A stretch of DNA of 64,000 nucleotides, taken from positions 744,001-808,000 of the forward strand of contig NZ_JAVHTY010000003.1 in the NCBI RefSeq assembly GCF_031085165.1, given 5' to 3'. Under the pieces are notes generated by a model. That model worked only from the letters and a program-made list of their open reading frames with translations. It searched no databases and was not told the DNA's origin. Source of the DNA: Pseudomonas sp. 102515 (GTDB taxonomy: Bacteria; Pseudomonadota; Gammaproteobacteria; Pseudomonadales; Pseudomonadaceae). The position numbers were made by a program, and so were the translations under genes. Shown one piece after another: positions 25,120 through 34,821 of the stretch (position 1 is its first letter; each line of letters opens with the position of its first letter).

Positions 25120-26436
25120 ATGGCCTATTTCCCCAATGTCGAGAAGGTCCGCTACGCCGGGCCCGACAGCGATTCCCCGCTCGCCTTCCGCCACTACGAA
25201 GCCGACCGCCTGGTCATGGGCAAGCCCATGCGCGAACACCTGCGCATGGCGGTCTGCTACTGGCACACCTTCGTCTGGCCGGGTAGCGATGTCTTCGGTC
25301 AGGGCACCTTCCAGCGGCCCTGGCAGGCGGCGGGTTCGCCCCTGGAGCAGGCCCGCGCCAAGGCCGCCGCCGCCTTCGAATTCTTCAGCAAGCTGGGCGT
25401 GGACTACTACTGCTTCCACGACACCGACGTCGCCCCCGAAGGCGCCAGTTTCGCCGAGTACCGCGAGAACTTCGCCCGCCTGGTGGACGAGCTGGAACGC
25501 CACCAGAGCGAGTCCGGCCTCAAGCTGCTGTGGGGCACCGCCAATTGCTTCAGCCATCCGCGCTATGCCGCCGGTGCCGCCAGCAACCCCGATCCCGAGG
25601 TGTTCGCCTGCGCGGCGACCCAGGTCTGCACCGCGATGAACGCCACCCATCGCCTGGGCGGCGAGAACTATGTGCTCTGGGGCGGCCGCGAAGGCTACGA
25701 GACCCTGCTCAACACCGACCTTGCGCGCGAGCGCGAGCAGCTCGGCCGCTTCATGCGGATGGTGGTGGAGCACAAGCACCGCATCGGCTTCCAGGGCGAT
25801 CTGCTGATCGAGCCCAAGCCCCAGGAGCCGACCAAGCACCAGTACGACTATGACGTGGCCACCGTCTTCGGCTTCCTGCAGCAATTCGGGCTGGAGAAGG
25901 AGATCAAGGTCAACATCGAGGCCAACCACGCGACCCTCGCCGGGCACAGCTTCCAGCACGAGATCGCCAGCGCCGTGGCCCTCGGCGTCTTCGGCAGCAT
26001 CGACGCCAACCGTGGCGATCCGCAGAACGGCTGGGACACCGACCAGTTCCCCAACAGCGTCGAGGAAATGACCCTGGCGATCTACGAGATCCTCAAGGGC
26101 GGCGGCTTCACCCGCGGCGGCTTCAACTTCGACGCCAAGGTGCGGCGCCAGAGCCTGGACGACGTCGACCTGTTCCATGGCCACGTGGCGGCCATGGACA
26201 CCCTGGCGCTGTCCCTGGAGCGCGCCGCGGCGCTCTTGCAGGACGACCCCCTGGGCACGTTCAAGGCCGAGCGCTATGCCGGCTGGGACCAGTCCCTCGG
26301 TCAGCGCATCCTCGGTGGCCAGCTGAGCCTGGAACAACTGGCCGAGCACACCTTCAGCCAGGGCCTGGCGCCCCAGCCGGTGAGCGGCCGCCAGGAGCTG
26401 CTCGAAGGCGTGGTCAACCGTTACCTGTATCGCTGA
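25120..26436 (+). CDS. xylA: Xylose isomerase
   Basis: The 438-residue product has the TIM-barrel isomerase that converts D-xylose to D-xylulose, using two divalent metals. The start at 25120 is set by AAGGA 7 nt upstream. Signatures are [11 protein letters not shown] with the catalytic His and Asp, [18 protein letters not shown] with metal-binding Glu and Asp, [13 protein letters not shown], and [16 protein letters not shown]. Length and motifs are those of the long, class II enzyme. It opens the xylA-xylFGH run. Its product needs xylulokinase (XylB), which is not in the window. Confidence 0.97.
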   Translation: MAYFPNVEKVRYAGPDSDSPLAFRHYEADRLVMGKPMREHLRMAVCYWHTFVWPGSDVFGQGTFQRPWQAAGSPLEQARAKAAAAFEFFSKLGVDYYCFHDTDVAPEGASFAEYRENFARLVDELERHQSESGLKLLWGTANCFSHPRYAAGAASNPDPEVFACAATQVCTAMNATHRLGGENYVLWGGREGYETLLNTDLAREREQLGRFMRMVVEHKHRIGFQGDLLIEPKPQEPTKHQYDYDVATVFGFLQQFGLEKEIKVNIEANHATLAGHSFQHEIASAVALGVFGSIDANRGDPQNGWDTDQFPNSVEEMTLAIYEILKGGGFTRGGFNFDAKVRRQSLDDVDLFHGHVAAMDTLALSLERAAALLQDDPLGTFKAERYAGWDQSLGQRILGGQLSLEQLAEHTFSQGLAPQPVSGRQELLEGVVNRYLYR

Positions 26437-26437
26437 C

Positions 26438-26454
26438 GACCGCGAGCGGGTCGG
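26438..26454 (+). terminator. Weak hairpin after xylA
   Basis: CGACC and GGTCG, separated by GCGAGCG, follow the xylA stop directly. The 5-bp stem is weak and probably only lowers read-through into xylF. Confidence 0.3.
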
Positions 26455-26476
26455 CAGAAAAGCCTGGCTGGCCCGC

Positions 26477-26504
26477 TTGTGCAAGCTCGCTGAATCGTTA
26501 CACT
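26477..26504 (+). promoter_or_regulatory. Possible sigma-70 promoter upstream of xylF
   Basis: TTGTGC (26477-26482), a 16-nt spacer and TACACT (26499-26504) lie 44 bp before the xylF ATG. Matches to consensus are moderate, so xylFGH may have its own start besides read-through from xylA. Confidence 0.42.
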
Positions 26505-26547
26505 CAAATCCGCTCGCTCCACAACAACAATAACCAAGGACGCCACC

Positions 26548-27549
26548 ATGAATTTCAAGACGACCCTGCTCGCCGGTCTGCTCGCCCTGTGCACCACCGG
26601 TTTCGCCCAGGCCGACGCCCAGCATCCCAAGATCGGTTTCTCCATCGACGACCTGCGCCTGGAGCGCTGGGCCCGTGACCGCGACTACTTCGTCGCCGCC
26701 GCCGAGCAGCTCGGCGCCAAGGTCTATGTGCAGTCCGCCGACGCCAACGAGCAGCGCCAGCTGTCGCAGATCGAGAACCTGATCTCCCGGGGCGTGGACG
26801 CCATCGTCATCGTGCCCTTCAACGCCACGGTGCTGAACAACGTGGTGGCCGAGGCAAAGAAGGCCGGGGTCAAGGTGATCTCCTATGACCGCCTGATCCT
26901 CAATGCCGACATCGACGCCTACATCTCCTTCGATAACGAGAAGGTCGGTGAGATGCAGGCCGGTGGCGTGCTCAAGGCCCAGCCCAAGGGCAACTTCTTC
27001 CTGCTCGGCGGCGCGCCCACCGACAACAACGCCAAGATCCTCCGCCAGGGCCAGATGAAGGTCCTGCAGCCGGCCATCGACAAGGGCGACGTCAAGATCG
27101 TCGGCCAGCAGTGGGTGAAGGAGTGGAACCCGACCGAGGCCCTGGCCATCGTCGAGAACGCCCTGACCGCCAACGACAACAAGATCGACGGCATCGTCGC
27201 CTCCAACGACGCCACCGCCGGCGGCGCCATCCAGGCCCTGGCCGCGCAGAAGCTGGCCGGCAAGGTCGCCGTGTCCGGTCAGGACGCCGACCTCGCGGCC
27301 ATCAAGCGGGTGATCGCCGGGACCCAGACCATGACCGTCTACAAGCCGCTCAAGCTGATCGCCTCCGAAGCGGCCAAGCTGTCGGTGCAACTGGTGCGCA
27401 ACGAGAAGCCGGGCTTCAACTCCAGCTACGACAACGGCACCAAGAAGGTCGACACCCTGCTGCTCACCCCCACCGAGCTGACCAAGGCCAACGTCGACCT
27501 GCTGGTCAAGGACGGCTTCTATACCCAGGCCCAGATCGACGGCAAATAA
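26548..27549 (+). CDS. xylF: D-xylose ABC transporter substrate-binding protein
   Basis: This 333-residue periplasmic sugar-binding protein has a signal peptide of about 22 residues (MNFKTTLLAGLLALCTTGFA) and the two-lobed fold: KIGFSIDDLRLERWARDRDY at the start of lobe I, DAIVIVPFN, then SYDRLILNADIDAYISFDNE at the hinge, DGIVASNDATAGG and VSGQDAD. These match XylF closely, including the Asp and Arg residues that hold xylose. AAGGA precedes the ATG. It delivers xylose to XylGH, and a large hairpin before xylG may allow more XylF than the membrane parts. Confidence 0.95.
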   Translation: MNFKTTLLAGLLALCTTGFAQADAQHPKIGFSIDDLRLERWARDRDYFVAAAEQLGAKVYVQSADANEQRQLSQIENLISRGVDAIVIVPFNATVLNNVVAEAKKAGVKVISYDRLILNADIDAYISFDNEKVGEMQAGGVLKAQPKGNFFLLGGAPTDNNAKILRQGQMKVLQPAIDKGDVKIVGQQWVKEWNPTEALAIVENALTANDNKIDGIVASNDATAGGAIQALAAQKLAGKVAVSGQDADLAAIKRVIAGTQTMTVYKPLKLIASEAAKLSVQLVRNEKPGFNSSYDNGTKKVDTLLLTPTELTKANVDLLVKDGFYTQAQIDGK

Positions 27550-27565
27550 CCACTGGCCACCGGCT

Positions 27566-27594
27566 GGCCGTCTGACGCCGGGCGTCGGACGGCC
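27566..27594 (+). terminator. Large hairpin between xylF and xylG
   Basis: Two 14-base arms (27566-27579 and 27581-27594) are complementary except for one T-G pair, giving a very stable stem and a minimal loop. No T-run follows. It resembles the mRNA-stabilising or attenuating hairpins placed after binding-protein genes in sugar ABC operons. Confidence 0.6.
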
Positions 27595-27612
27595 CCTGGG
27601 CAAGGAGCGGCC

Positions 27613-29169
27613 ATGGCCGACTATCTGCTGGAAATGCACGGCATCGCCAAGAGCTTCGGCGGGGTGCGGGCGCTGGATGGCATCGATCTCAAGGTGCGTC
27701 CGGGCGAATGCGTAGGGCTGTGCGGCGAGAACGGCGCCGGCAAGTCCACCCTGATGAAGGTCCTCTCGGCGGTCTATCCCCACGGCACCTGGGAAGGCGA
27801 GATCCGCTGGAACGGGCGTCCGCTGGAAGCCCAGTCCATCGCCGAATCCGAGGCGGCCGGCATCGTCATCATCCACCAGGAACTGACCCTGGTGCCCGAT
27901 CTGTCCGTGGCCGAGAACATCTTCATGGGCCACGAACCGCGCCGTTTCGGCGGGCGGCTGGACTACCCGACCATGCTGCAGCGCTCGGCCGAGCTGATGC
28001 GCCGGCTCAAGGTGCCGGACATGAACGTGGCCCTGCCGGTGTCCCAGTACGGCGGCGGCCTGCAGCAACTGGTGGAGATCGCCAAGGCGCTGAACAAAAA
28101 CGCCCGGCTGCTGATCCTCGACGAACCGACCTCGGCGCTCACCACCTCCGAGATCGCCGTGCTGCTGGACATCATCCGCGACCTCAAGGCGCAAGGTGTG
28201 GCGTGCGTCTACATCTCGCACAAGCTGGACGAGGTGGCGGCCATCTGCGACACCATCACGGTGATCCGCGACGGCAAGCACATCGCCACCACGCCCATGG
28301 CCGAGATGGACATCGATCGCATCATCACCCAGATGGTCGGCCGCGCCATGACCAACCTCTATCCGCAGATCCCGCACCAGATCGGCGAGGTGATCTTCGA
28401 GGCGCGCCACTTCACCTGCCTGGACGTCGACAATCCCCAGCGCAAGCGCGTCGACGACGTCTCCTTCGCCGTGCGCGCCGGCGAGATCCTCGGCATCGCC
28501 GGGCTGGTGGGCGCTGGGCGCACCGAGCTGGTCTCGGCCATCTTCGGTGCCTACGACGGCCGCTACGAAGGCGAGGTCTGGCTCCATGGCCAGCGCATCG
28601 ATACCCGCTCCCCGCTGAAATCCATTCGCGCCGGCCTCTGCCTGGTGCCTGAGGATCGCAAGCGCCAGGGCATCATTCCCGACCTGGGCGTGGGCTCGAA
28701 CATCACCCTCACGGTGCTGGACAGATTCGCCCACCTGAGTCGCATCGACAGCGAGGCGGAGCTGTCCTGCATCGACACCGAGATCGCCCGGCTGCAACTC
28801 AAGACCAGCAGCCCCTTCCTGCCCATCACCGGCCTCTCCGGCGGCAACCAGCAGAAGGCGGTGCTCGCCAAGATGCTGCTGGCGCGACCCAGGGTGCTGA
28901 TCCTCGACGAGCCCACCCGCGGCGTCGACGTCGGCGCCAAGTTCGAGATCTACCGGCTGATCGGCCTGCTCGCGGCGGAGGGCGTGGCCATCGTCATGGT
29001 CTCCTCGGAGCTGGCCGAGGTCCTCGGCGTCTCCGACCGGGTGCTGGTGCTCGGCGAAGGCCGGCTGCGCGGCGATTTCCCCAATGAGAATCTGACCCAG
29101 GAGCGGGTACTGGCCGCGGCCCTGGGCACCACCGAACGGGCGGTCGCCCAAGCCCGGGAGCACTTCTGA
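27613..29169 (+). CDS. xylG: D-xylose ABC transporter ATP-binding protein
   Basis: The 518-residue product has two fused ABC domains. The first has Walker [10 protein letters not shown] (about residues 38-46), a [16 protein letters not shown] signature, and Walker [12 protein letters not shown]. The second has a degenerate Walker A ([10 protein letters not shown], Lys missing), [13 protein letters not shown] and [14 protein letters not shown]. One hydrolysing and one degenerate site are normal in sugar importers such as XylG, RbsA and AraG. It sits on the cytoplasmic face with XylH. AAGGAG stands before the ATG, and its TGA overlaps the xylH ATG by one base. Confidence 0.96.
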   Translation: MADYLLEMHGIAKSFGGVRALDGIDLKVRPGECVGLCGENGAGKSTLMKVLSAVYPHGTWEGEIRWNGRPLEAQSIAESEAAGIVIIHQELTLVPDLSVAENIFMGHEPRRFGGRLDYPTMLQRSAELMRRLKVPDMNVALPVSQYGGGLQQLVEIAKALNKNARLLILDEPTSALTTSEIAVLLDIIRDLKAQGVACVYISHKLDEVAAICDTITVIRDGKHIATTPMAEMDIDRIITQMVGRAMTNLYPQIPHQIGEVIFEARHFTCLDVDNPQRKRVDDVSFAVRAGEILGIAGLVGAGRTELVSAIFGAYDGRYEGEVWLHGQRIDTRSPLKSIRAGLCLVPEDRKRQGIIPDLGVGSNITLTVLDRFAHLSRIDSEAELSCIDTEIARLQLKTSSPFLPITGLSGGNQQKAVLAKMLLARPRVLILDEPTRGVDVGAKFEIYRLIGLLAAEGVAIVMVSSELAEVLGVSDRVLVLGEGRLRGDFPNENLTQERVLAAALGTTERAVAQAREHF

Positions 29170-30305
29170 TGCACGCCGTGAAACAGCTGTTCACCCGCTA
29201 CAAGATGCTCGCCCTGCTGATCGCCGTGGCCTTGATCTGGCTGTTCTTCAGCTGGCAGACCGAAGGCGGCTTCGTCACCCCGCGCAACCTCTCCAACCTG
29301 CTGCGGCAGATGTCCATCACCGGTATCCTCGCCTGCGGCATGGTGCTGGTGATCATCGCCGGCGAGATCGACCTCTCGGTGGGCTCGCAACTCGGCCTGC
29401 TCGGCGGGGTGGCGGCGATACTCGACGTCACCTACCACGTGCCGCTGCCGATCACCCTGCTGGCGGTGGCCGCCGGTGGTTTGCTGATCGGCCTGATCAA
29501 CGGCTACCTCAGCGCCTATCGGGGGATACCGTCCTTCATCGTCGGCCTCGGCGGCATGCTGGCCTTTCGCGGGGTGCTGCTCGGTCTCACCGGTGGCGTC
29601 ACCGTCGCCCCGGTGTCGCCGGAGCTGGTCTACCTCGGCCAGGGCTATCTGCCGCCGGTGGTGGGCAGCGCCCTGGGCGTGGTGCTGTTCGCGGTGGCCG
29701 TGGTGCTCACCTGGCGCCAGCGCAGCAAGCGCAAGGCCCTTGGCTTGAGCCTGGCGCCACTGTGGCGTGACGTGCTGCGGGTGGCGGTGATCGGCGTGGT
29801 GCTGGTGGCCTTCATCCAGACCCTCAACCGCTACGACGGCATCCCGGTGCCGGTGCTGATCCTGCTGGTGCTGCTCGGGGTGTTCAGCTACATCACCAGC
29901 CAGACGGTATTCGGCCGGCGCATCTATGCGGTGGGCAGCAACCTGGAAGCCACGCGGCTGTCGGGCATCAACGTCCAGGCGATCAAGCTCGGCATCTTCG
30001 GCCTGATGGGCGTGATGTGCGCCCTGGCCGGTCTGGTCAACACCGCCCGCCTGGCCGCCGGCTCGCCGTCGGCCGGTACCATGGGCGAACTGGACGCCAT
30101 CGCCGCCTGCTTCATCGGCGGCACCTCCATGCGCGGCGGCTCGGGCACCGTCTACGGCGCCCTGCTCGGCGCGCTGGTGATCGCCAGCCTGGACAACGGC
30201 ATGTCCATGCTCGACGTGGACAGCTACTGGCAGATGATCGTCAAGGGCGGCATCCTGGTCCTGGCCGTCTGGGTCGACGTCAGCACCCGCACCAGCCGGC
30301 GCTGA
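29169..30305 (+). CDS. xylH: D-xylose ABC transporter permease
   Basis: The 378-residue integral membrane protein has about ten hydrophobic segments of the ribose/xylose permease family. The conserved GEIDLSVGSQLGLLGGVAAI and the C-terminal MRGGSGTVYGALLGALVIAS loop, which couples to the ATPase, are visible. Its start overlaps the xylG stop (TGATG), a common sign of coupled translation. It is the last gene of the xylose run; no xylB follows. The next feature downstream is a dispersed repeat. Confidence 0.96.
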   Translation: MHAVKQLFTRYKMLALLIAVALIWLFFSWQTEGGFVTPRNLSNLLRQMSITGILACGMVLVIIAGEIDLSVGSQLGLLGGVAAILDVTYHVPLPITLLAVAAGGLLIGLINGYLSAYRGIPSFIVGLGGMLAFRGVLLGLTGGVTVAPVSPELVYLGQGYLPPVVGSALGVVLFAVAVVLTWRQRSKRKALGLSLAPLWRDVLRVAVIGVVLVAFIQTLNRYDGIPVPVLILLVLLGVFSYITSQTVFGRRIYAVGSNLEATRLSGINVQAIKLGIFGLMGVMCALAGLVNTARLAAGSPSAGTMGELDAIAACFIGGTSMRGGSGTVYGALLGALVIASLDNGMSMLDVDSYWQMIVKGGILVLAVWVDVSTRTSRR

Positions 30306-30382
30306 GCGGCATGGCCAGGGGTGGACGAGGCTACGCCGTCATCCACCCTGTGGCAGAGCTGCCCCTTCACTCCGAGTGCCTT

Positions 30383-30412
30383 CCTCCCCCTGGGAGAGGG
30401 CTGGGGTGAGGG
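30383..30412. repeat. Dispersed intergenic repeat, copy B
   Basis: GGGAGAGGGCTGGGGTGAGGG here differs by one base from the right half of the copy at 1754-1789 and has the same orientation. It lies between xylH and the leftward gene ending at 30451. It carries no gene; CCTCCCCC at its left end only weakly pairs. Confidence 0.6.
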
Positions 30413-30450
30413 AGGCGCAACCTGCGCTCAATCCCCCCAACCCACTCCGC

Positions 30451-30735
30451 TCAACTCTCGAACCGCTGCACCCGCGGCCCGCGCTGGCGCAGGTCGGCGA
30501 GGCTTGCCGGGCTCAGGGTACCGATCGCCCGGTCGAGGTCGCGCTGCAGATCCTTGATCACGGTGGCCAGGGTGGCCGTGCATTCCAGGCTGCACAGGGG
30601 AATGGCCTTGGTGACCGTGACCGCGCGGGTGGTGTCGGTGACGGTGAACAGCAGGGTACGATCCGCGCGCCGCGGGACCGCCAGGCAGGAGTGCGGACTG
30701 AAGGCGGTAATCAGCATGTCGATGGCGTCTTGCAT
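30451..30735 (-). CDS. DUF3509-like small protein
   Basis: The 94-residue product has no signal peptide or membrane span. Its order (MQDAIDMLITAFSPHSCLAV, then alternating polar/hydrophobic beta strands such as TLLFTVTDTTRAVTVTKAIP, and a C-terminal helix TVIKDLQRDLDRAIGTLSP) resembles pseudomonad DUF3509 proteins, whose function is unknown. AAGGA lies 10 nt before the ATG. It is convergent with xylH. Confidence 0.55.
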   Translation of the reverse strand: MQDAIDMLITAFSPHSCLAVPRRADRTLLFTVTDTTRAVTVTKAIPLCSLECTATLATVIKDLQRDLDRAIGTLSPASLADLRQRGPRVQRFES

Positions 30736-31035
30736 GGGCAGTTCGTCCTTGGCGTGACCGTGAAAGCGTCCGCGTCAGACGCCTTCAGGCCATGAAAGGT
30801 TCATTCCAGAGCGTCTGCCTTAGGGTGGATTCATCCCAGGGCGCACGCCACGGCGGATCGCCCGGCTGCGAGCAACCTGTGCCAGCCGCCCCTGGCGCCG
30901 CCTAGGGGCTTTTCCATCCGCCCCCGGCAGCGGCCACTGTGGATAAGCCGCACGCCCCACCATCCATCCCCGGCCTTTGACGCCCGCGCCGGGCTGCGGC
31001 AGAGTGCGCGCCCTTTTGGTGGTGCGGAGCTGGCG
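30736..31035. other. 300-bp intergenic stretch, mostly featureless
   Basis: It separates a leftward small gene from the rightward antiporter. No credible gene is seen. A single perfect DnaA box, TGTGGATAA (30938-30946), is present but isolated. GGAG before the antiporter ATG is the only other clear signal. Confidence 0.5.
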
Positions 31036-32355
31036 ATGAATGCGGTGGTGGTGGCGGTAGGGCTCATGCTGATGCTGAGTCTGGCCCGGGTGCATGTGGT
31101 GGTGGCGATGATCGCCGGGGCGGTGGCCGGTGGTCTGGTCGGCGGCCTGGGACTGGAGGGCACCCTGCTGGCCTTCAACGCCGGCCTGGGCAATGGTGCC
31201 AAGGTGGCGCTCTCCTATGCGCTGCTGGGCGCCTTCGCCGTGGCCATCAGCCAGTCGGGTCTGGCGCACATGCTGGCCGATCGCGCCCTGGCGCTGATGG
31301 AGCGGCAGGCCAGCCAGGGCGGACGTTCGCTGCGCTGGGCGCTGCTCGGTCTGCTGCTGGCGGTGTCCATCGCCTCGCAGAACATCCTACCCATCCACAT
31401 CGCCTTCATCCCGCTGCTGGTGCCGCCGCTGCTCTATGTGCTGACGCGCCTGGAGCTGGACCGCCGCCGGCTGTCCTGCGTCATGACCTTCGGCCTGATC
31501 GCCCCCTACATGTTCCTGCCGGTGGGCTTCGGCAGTCTCTATCTGCACGACATCCTCCTGGCCAGCGTGGCCCGCGCCGGAGTGGACGTCAGCGGCGTGG
31601 ACCCCAGTCGCGCCATGCTGCTGCCGGCCCTGGGCATGGTGGTCGGCCTGCTGCTGGCGGTCTTCGTCAGCTATCGCCGGCCGCGGCGGTACGACCTGAG
31701 CCTGGTGGCGCGCACCGAGCGGGCCGACCGCCCCTACAACGGCCGCACCCTGCTGGTGGCGCTGGTCGCCGTGATCGCCGCCTTTGGCGTGCAGCTCTGG
31801 CTGGACTCCATGATCCTCGGTGCCCTGGTCGGCTTCGTGGTCTTCACCGCCACCGGCGTGGTGCGCTGGCGCGAGGCGGACGACCTGTTCAGCGAGGGCG
31901 CGAAGATGATGGCGGTGATCGGCTTCATCATGCTCACCGCCGGCGGCTTCGCCGAGGTGCTCACCGCCACCGGCCAGATCAAGGACCTGGCCGCCACCGC
32001 CGCCGGCCTGATCGGTGACAACCGTGCCCTGGGTGCGCTGCTGCTCCTGCTGCTGGGCATGCTGGTGACCCTGGGCATCGGCTCGTCCTTTTCCAGCGTG
32101 CCCATCCTCGCCGCCATCCTGGGACCGCTGTGCCTGCACCTGGGCTTTTCGCCGCTGGCCATCGTCTGCCTGATCGGCACCGCCGGTGCCCTCGGCGACT
32201 CGGGTTCGCCGGCCTCGGATTCCACCCTCGGCCCCACCTCGGGCCTCAACGTCGACGGCCAGCACAGCCATATCTGGGACACCGTGGTGCCGTCCTTCCT
32301 GCACTTCAGCCTGCCGATGCTGCTGTTCGGCTGGGCGGCGGTACTGCTGCTGTAA
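31036..32355 (+). CDS. Na+/H+ antiporter family protein (NhaC/YuiF-like)
   Basis: The 439-residue protein has about eleven hydrophobic segments. Conserved elements of the YuiF/NhaC-like group include GLGNGAKVALSYALLGAFAV near residue 50, a helix with the residues SQNILPIHIAFIPLLVPPLL, and the C-terminal GTAGALGDSGSPASDSTLGP. It probably exchanges sodium or a metabolite for protons in the inner membrane. GGAG stands 7 nt before the ATG. The ion is unproven: the wider IT superfamily includes amino-acid and organic-acid antiporters. Confidence 0.8.
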   Translation: MNAVVVAVGLMLMLSLARVHVVVAMIAGAVAGGLVGGLGLEGTLLAFNAGLGNGAKVALSYALLGAFAVAISQSGLAHMLADRALALMERQASQGGRSLRWALLGLLLAVSIASQNILPIHIAFIPLLVPPLLYVLTRLELDRRRLSCVMTFGLIAPYMFLPVGFGSLYLHDILLASVARAGVDVSGVDPSRAMLLPALGMVVGLLLAVFVSYRRPRRYDLSLVARTERADRPYNGRTLLVALVAVIAAFGVQLWLDSMILGALVGFVVFTATGVVRWREADDLFSEGAKMMAVIGFIMLTAGGFAEVLTATGQIKDLAATAAGLIGDNRALGALLLLLLGMLVTLGIGSSFSSVPILAAILGPLCLHLGFSPLAIVCLIGTAGALGDSGSPASDSTLGPTSGLNVDGQHSHIWDTVVPSFLHFSLPMLLFGWAAVLLL

Positions 32356-32425
32356 CCGGCGATTGCCGCCCGGGCGCAAAGCCCCGGCCGGGCGGGTCCA
32401 AGGCCTACAGCCAAGGAGCCGCCCC

Positions 32426-33367
32426 ATGTCCAGCCCCGCTTTTCGTGTCGAACCCCTTACCGCCGCCGACCTGGCTGCCACCACCGAGGTGGTGCGCCTG
32501 GCCTTCGCCACCTGGATGGGCGCCGCCGAGCCGGGCGAATTCTGGAACGACCGCGACTATGTGCGCAGTCGCTTCGCTGCGCCCCACACCGCCTGGTTCA
32601 AGGCCCTCGACGGCGAGCGGCTGGTCGGCGCCATCTGCGTCACCCGTTGGGGTCGCCACGGCATCCTCGGGCCACTGGCCGTGCATCCGGATTACTGGGA
32701 CGCCAAGGTGGCCAAGGCGTTGATGGACGCCGCGGTGGAGCAGCTCGATGCCTGGCAGCTGGTGCATGCCGGACTCTTCACCTTTCCCGACAGTCCGCGT
32801 CACCTGGGGCTCTACCAGGGCTTCGACTTCTGGCCACGCACCCTGACCGCGGTGATGGCGCGTCCGGTACAGACGCAACCGGCACCGCCGGCGCTGAGAT
32901 TTTCCCTGTCGGTCGCGCCCGATCGGCTGCTGGCCGCCTGCGCCGAACTGGGCCGGGCCAATGCCCCGGGGCTGGATGTCTCCGCCGAAATGGCCGCGGT
33001 GCGCGAGCAGGGACTCGGCGAGAGTCTGCTGCTGCAGGACGAAGAAGGGCGGGCGGAAGGCTTCGCCGTCTGCCATTTCGGTCCCCGCAGCGAGGCGGGC
33101 ACCGGGGTCTGCTACGTGAAGTGCGCGGCGGTCCTGCCCGGCGCGGGGGCGGAGGCGCGCTTCGCCCGGCTGATCGCCGCCTGTGACGGCCTGGCCCGGG
33201 ACCACGGCCAGCAGCGGCTGCTGGCCGGCGTCAACACCGCCCGCCTGGGGGCCTACCGCTGGCTGTTGGCGGAAGGTTTTCGCAGCGAGATCCTGGGCAT
33301 CACCCTGCACCGGGGCGAGGCTCATTACGATCATCCCGAGGTCTGGCTGCTGGACGACTGGCGCTAG
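32426..33367 (+). CDS. GNAT-family N-acetyltransferase
   Basis: This 313-residue cytoplasmic protein starts at 32426, with AAGGAG 7 nt upstream. It has the acetyl-CoA fold: [20 protein letters not shown] (beta 4), then the pyrophosphate-binding turn region [20 protein letters not shown], and [21 protein letters not shown] second, weaker GNAT-like half follows from about residue 165, ending [20 protein letters not shown], so it may be a tandem GNAT. The substrate is unknown. It lies 70 nt after the antiporter. Confidence 0.8.
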   Translation: MSSPAFRVEPLTAADLAATTEVVRLAFATWMGAAEPGEFWNDRDYVRSRFAAPHTAWFKALDGERLVGAICVTRWGRHGILGPLAVHPDYWDAKVAKALMDAAVEQLDAWQLVHAGLFTFPDSPRHLGLYQGFDFWPRTLTAVMARPVQTQPAPPALRFSLSVAPDRLLAACAELGRANAPGLDVSAEMAAVREQGLGESLLLQDEEGRAEGFAVCHFGPRSEAGTGVCYVKCAAVLPGAGAEARFARLIAACDGLARDHGQQRLLAGVNTARLGAYRWLLAEGFRSEILGITLHRGEAHYDHPEVWLLDDWR

Positions 33368-33412
33368 CCGCCCAGGGATCCGTCGGCGGTGAAAAAAGGC
33401 TCTGGGATGGGC

Positions 33413-33439
33413 TAAAGAGCGAAGCGGCGAAGCCGATAC
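33413..33439 (+). promoter_or_regulatory. Sigma-28 (FliA) promoter of the soluble PAS chemoreceptor
   Basis: -35 TAAAGAGC (33413-33420), an 11-nt spacer, then -10 GCCGATAC (33432-33439). Matches are 5/8 and 7/8 to consensus with exact spacing. It lies 57 bp before the ATG. Confidence 0.8.
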
Positions 33440-33495
33440 AGGGGGTCGGATCGCGTGCAGCCCTTGCCGCGGCTGCTCCCCTTGAGGACTCGATC

Positions 33496-34809
33496 ATGGC
33501 CTTGTTCAAGCACTATTCGATCATGCGCGCACTGGACGTTATGGCCGCGGCGACCGAGACCGCCACGCCCCTTGCCGAGAGCGGCAGCTTCCAGGGCAAT
33601 CCCACCCTGGCACGCCTGGCCAAGGGGCTGCAGGCCTTGCTGGTGCAGCAGAATGAATTGCAGCAGCAGGTCCAGGTACTGAATCAGGACAATGCCGCGC
33701 TGACCGCCCGGGTAGCCGAGAGCGAGGCGCTGGCCAAGCGCCTGGGTACCCGCTTCGAAATGGTCAGCCAAGGCTCCAGCGAAGGCCTCTGGGACATGGA
33801 AGTGGTGGCGGGCGACCCGGTCAATCCGCGCAACGCCTTCTGGTGGTCGGATCAATTCCGCGCCATGCTCGGCTTTCGCGATGAAAGCGATTTTCCCAGC
33901 GAACTGGGCAGCTGGGCCAAGCGCCTGCACCCCGAGGACAGCGCCTGGGTACTGGACGCCTTTGCCGCCCACATGAAGGATCGCAGCGGCCAGACCCCCT
34001 TCGACGTCCAGTACCGCATCGCCCTGAAATCCGGCGAATACCGCTGGATGCGCGCCACCGGCGCGACCCAGCGCGACGAGCGCGGCGTACCGCTGCGAGT
34101 GGCCGGCTCCCTGCGTGACATCCATGAGCAGCGCCTGCGCGACCAGGAACTGGACGTCACCCTGACCCGGTTCGAGCTGGCCAGGGAGATGCTCAACGAC
34201 GGCCTCTGGGACATGGAGGTGATCGCCGGCGATCCGCTCAATCCCAAGAATCCCTTCTGGTGGTCGCCGCAATTCCGGCGCCTGCTCGGCTACGAGACCC
34301 TCCAGGAATTCCCCGATGTGCTCGACAGCTGGGCCTCGCGCCTCTATCCGGAAGATCGCGACCGGGTACTCGAAGCCTTCGGTTCGCACATCAACGACCG
34401 CAGCGGCCGTACCGGTTTCGACATCACCTATCGCCTGGTGCTGAAGAACAACGAGGTACGCTGGTTCCGCGCCCGCGGCCAGACCAGGCGCACCGCCGAT
34501 GGCACCCCGCTGCGGGTGGTGGGCGCCCTGGCCGACGTCCATGCCCTGCATGAGCAGGAATCCTTGCGCGGGACCCAGGAAAACCAGCACCGCACCATGG
34601 AAGAGAACCTGCAGAAGGTGACCGAGATCGTCGGCTCCATCCAGGGTATCGCCGCCCAGACCAACCTGCTGGCGCTCAACGCCGCCATCGAGGCCGCACG
34701 GGCCGGTGAAGCGGGCCGTGGCTTCGCTGTGGTGGCGGACGAGGTACGCAAGCTGGCGACCCGCACCTCGGAGGCCACCCAGCGGGCGGCCGACATGATC
34801 CGCAAGTAA
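33496..34809 (+). CDS. Soluble two-PAS methyl-accepting chemotaxis protein with shortened signalling domain
   Basis: The 437-residue protein has no transmembrane segment. A coiled coil (about 42-82) is followed by two PAS domains of the PAS_3 kind (about 88-212 and 218-350) that share GLWDMEV-AGDP-NP and FWWS-QFR-LG, so they arose by duplication. The signalling part (about 365-437) contains only the hairpin tip [20 protein letters not shown] and stops soon after. Usual MCPs have about 250 residues here. It resembles soluble McpS of P. aeruginosa in size and layout. It is cytoplasmic and probably senses redox, oxygen or a metabolite in PAS, and docks with receptor arrays. Confidence 0.88.
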   Translation: MALFKHYSIMRALDVMAAATETATPLAESGSFQGNPTLARLAKGLQALLVQQNELQQQVQVLNQDNAALTARVAESEALAKRLGTRFEMVSQGSSEGLWDMEVVAGDPVNPRNAFWWSDQFRAMLGFRDESDFPSELGSWAKRLHPEDSAWVLDAFAAHMKDRSGQTPFDVQYRIALKSGEYRWMRATGATQRDERGVPLRVAGSLRDIHEQRLRDQELDVTLTRFELAREMLNDGLWDMEVIAGDPLNPKNPFWWSPQFRRLLGYETLQEFPDVLDSWASRLYPEDRDRVLEAFGSHINDRSGRTGFDITYRLVLKNNEVRWFRARGQTRRTADGTPLRVVGALADVHALHEQESLRGTQENQHRTMEENLQKVTEIVGSIQGIAAQTNLLALNAAIEAARAGEAGRGFAVVADEVRKLATRTSEATQRAADMIRK

Positions 34810-34821
34810 GCGGGGCTGGAC

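Noticed and set aside
24949..29163. A 1404-codon open frame on the minus strand across xylA-xylFG
   Set aside because: It is antisense to four well-identified xylose genes. Its product is His/Asp/Gly/Val-rich low complexity, typical of high-GC antisense frames.
30938..30946. Perfect DnaA box TGTGGATAA, possible replication origin
   Set aside because: It is single, with no AT-rich unwinding region and no dnaA or rpmH nearby.
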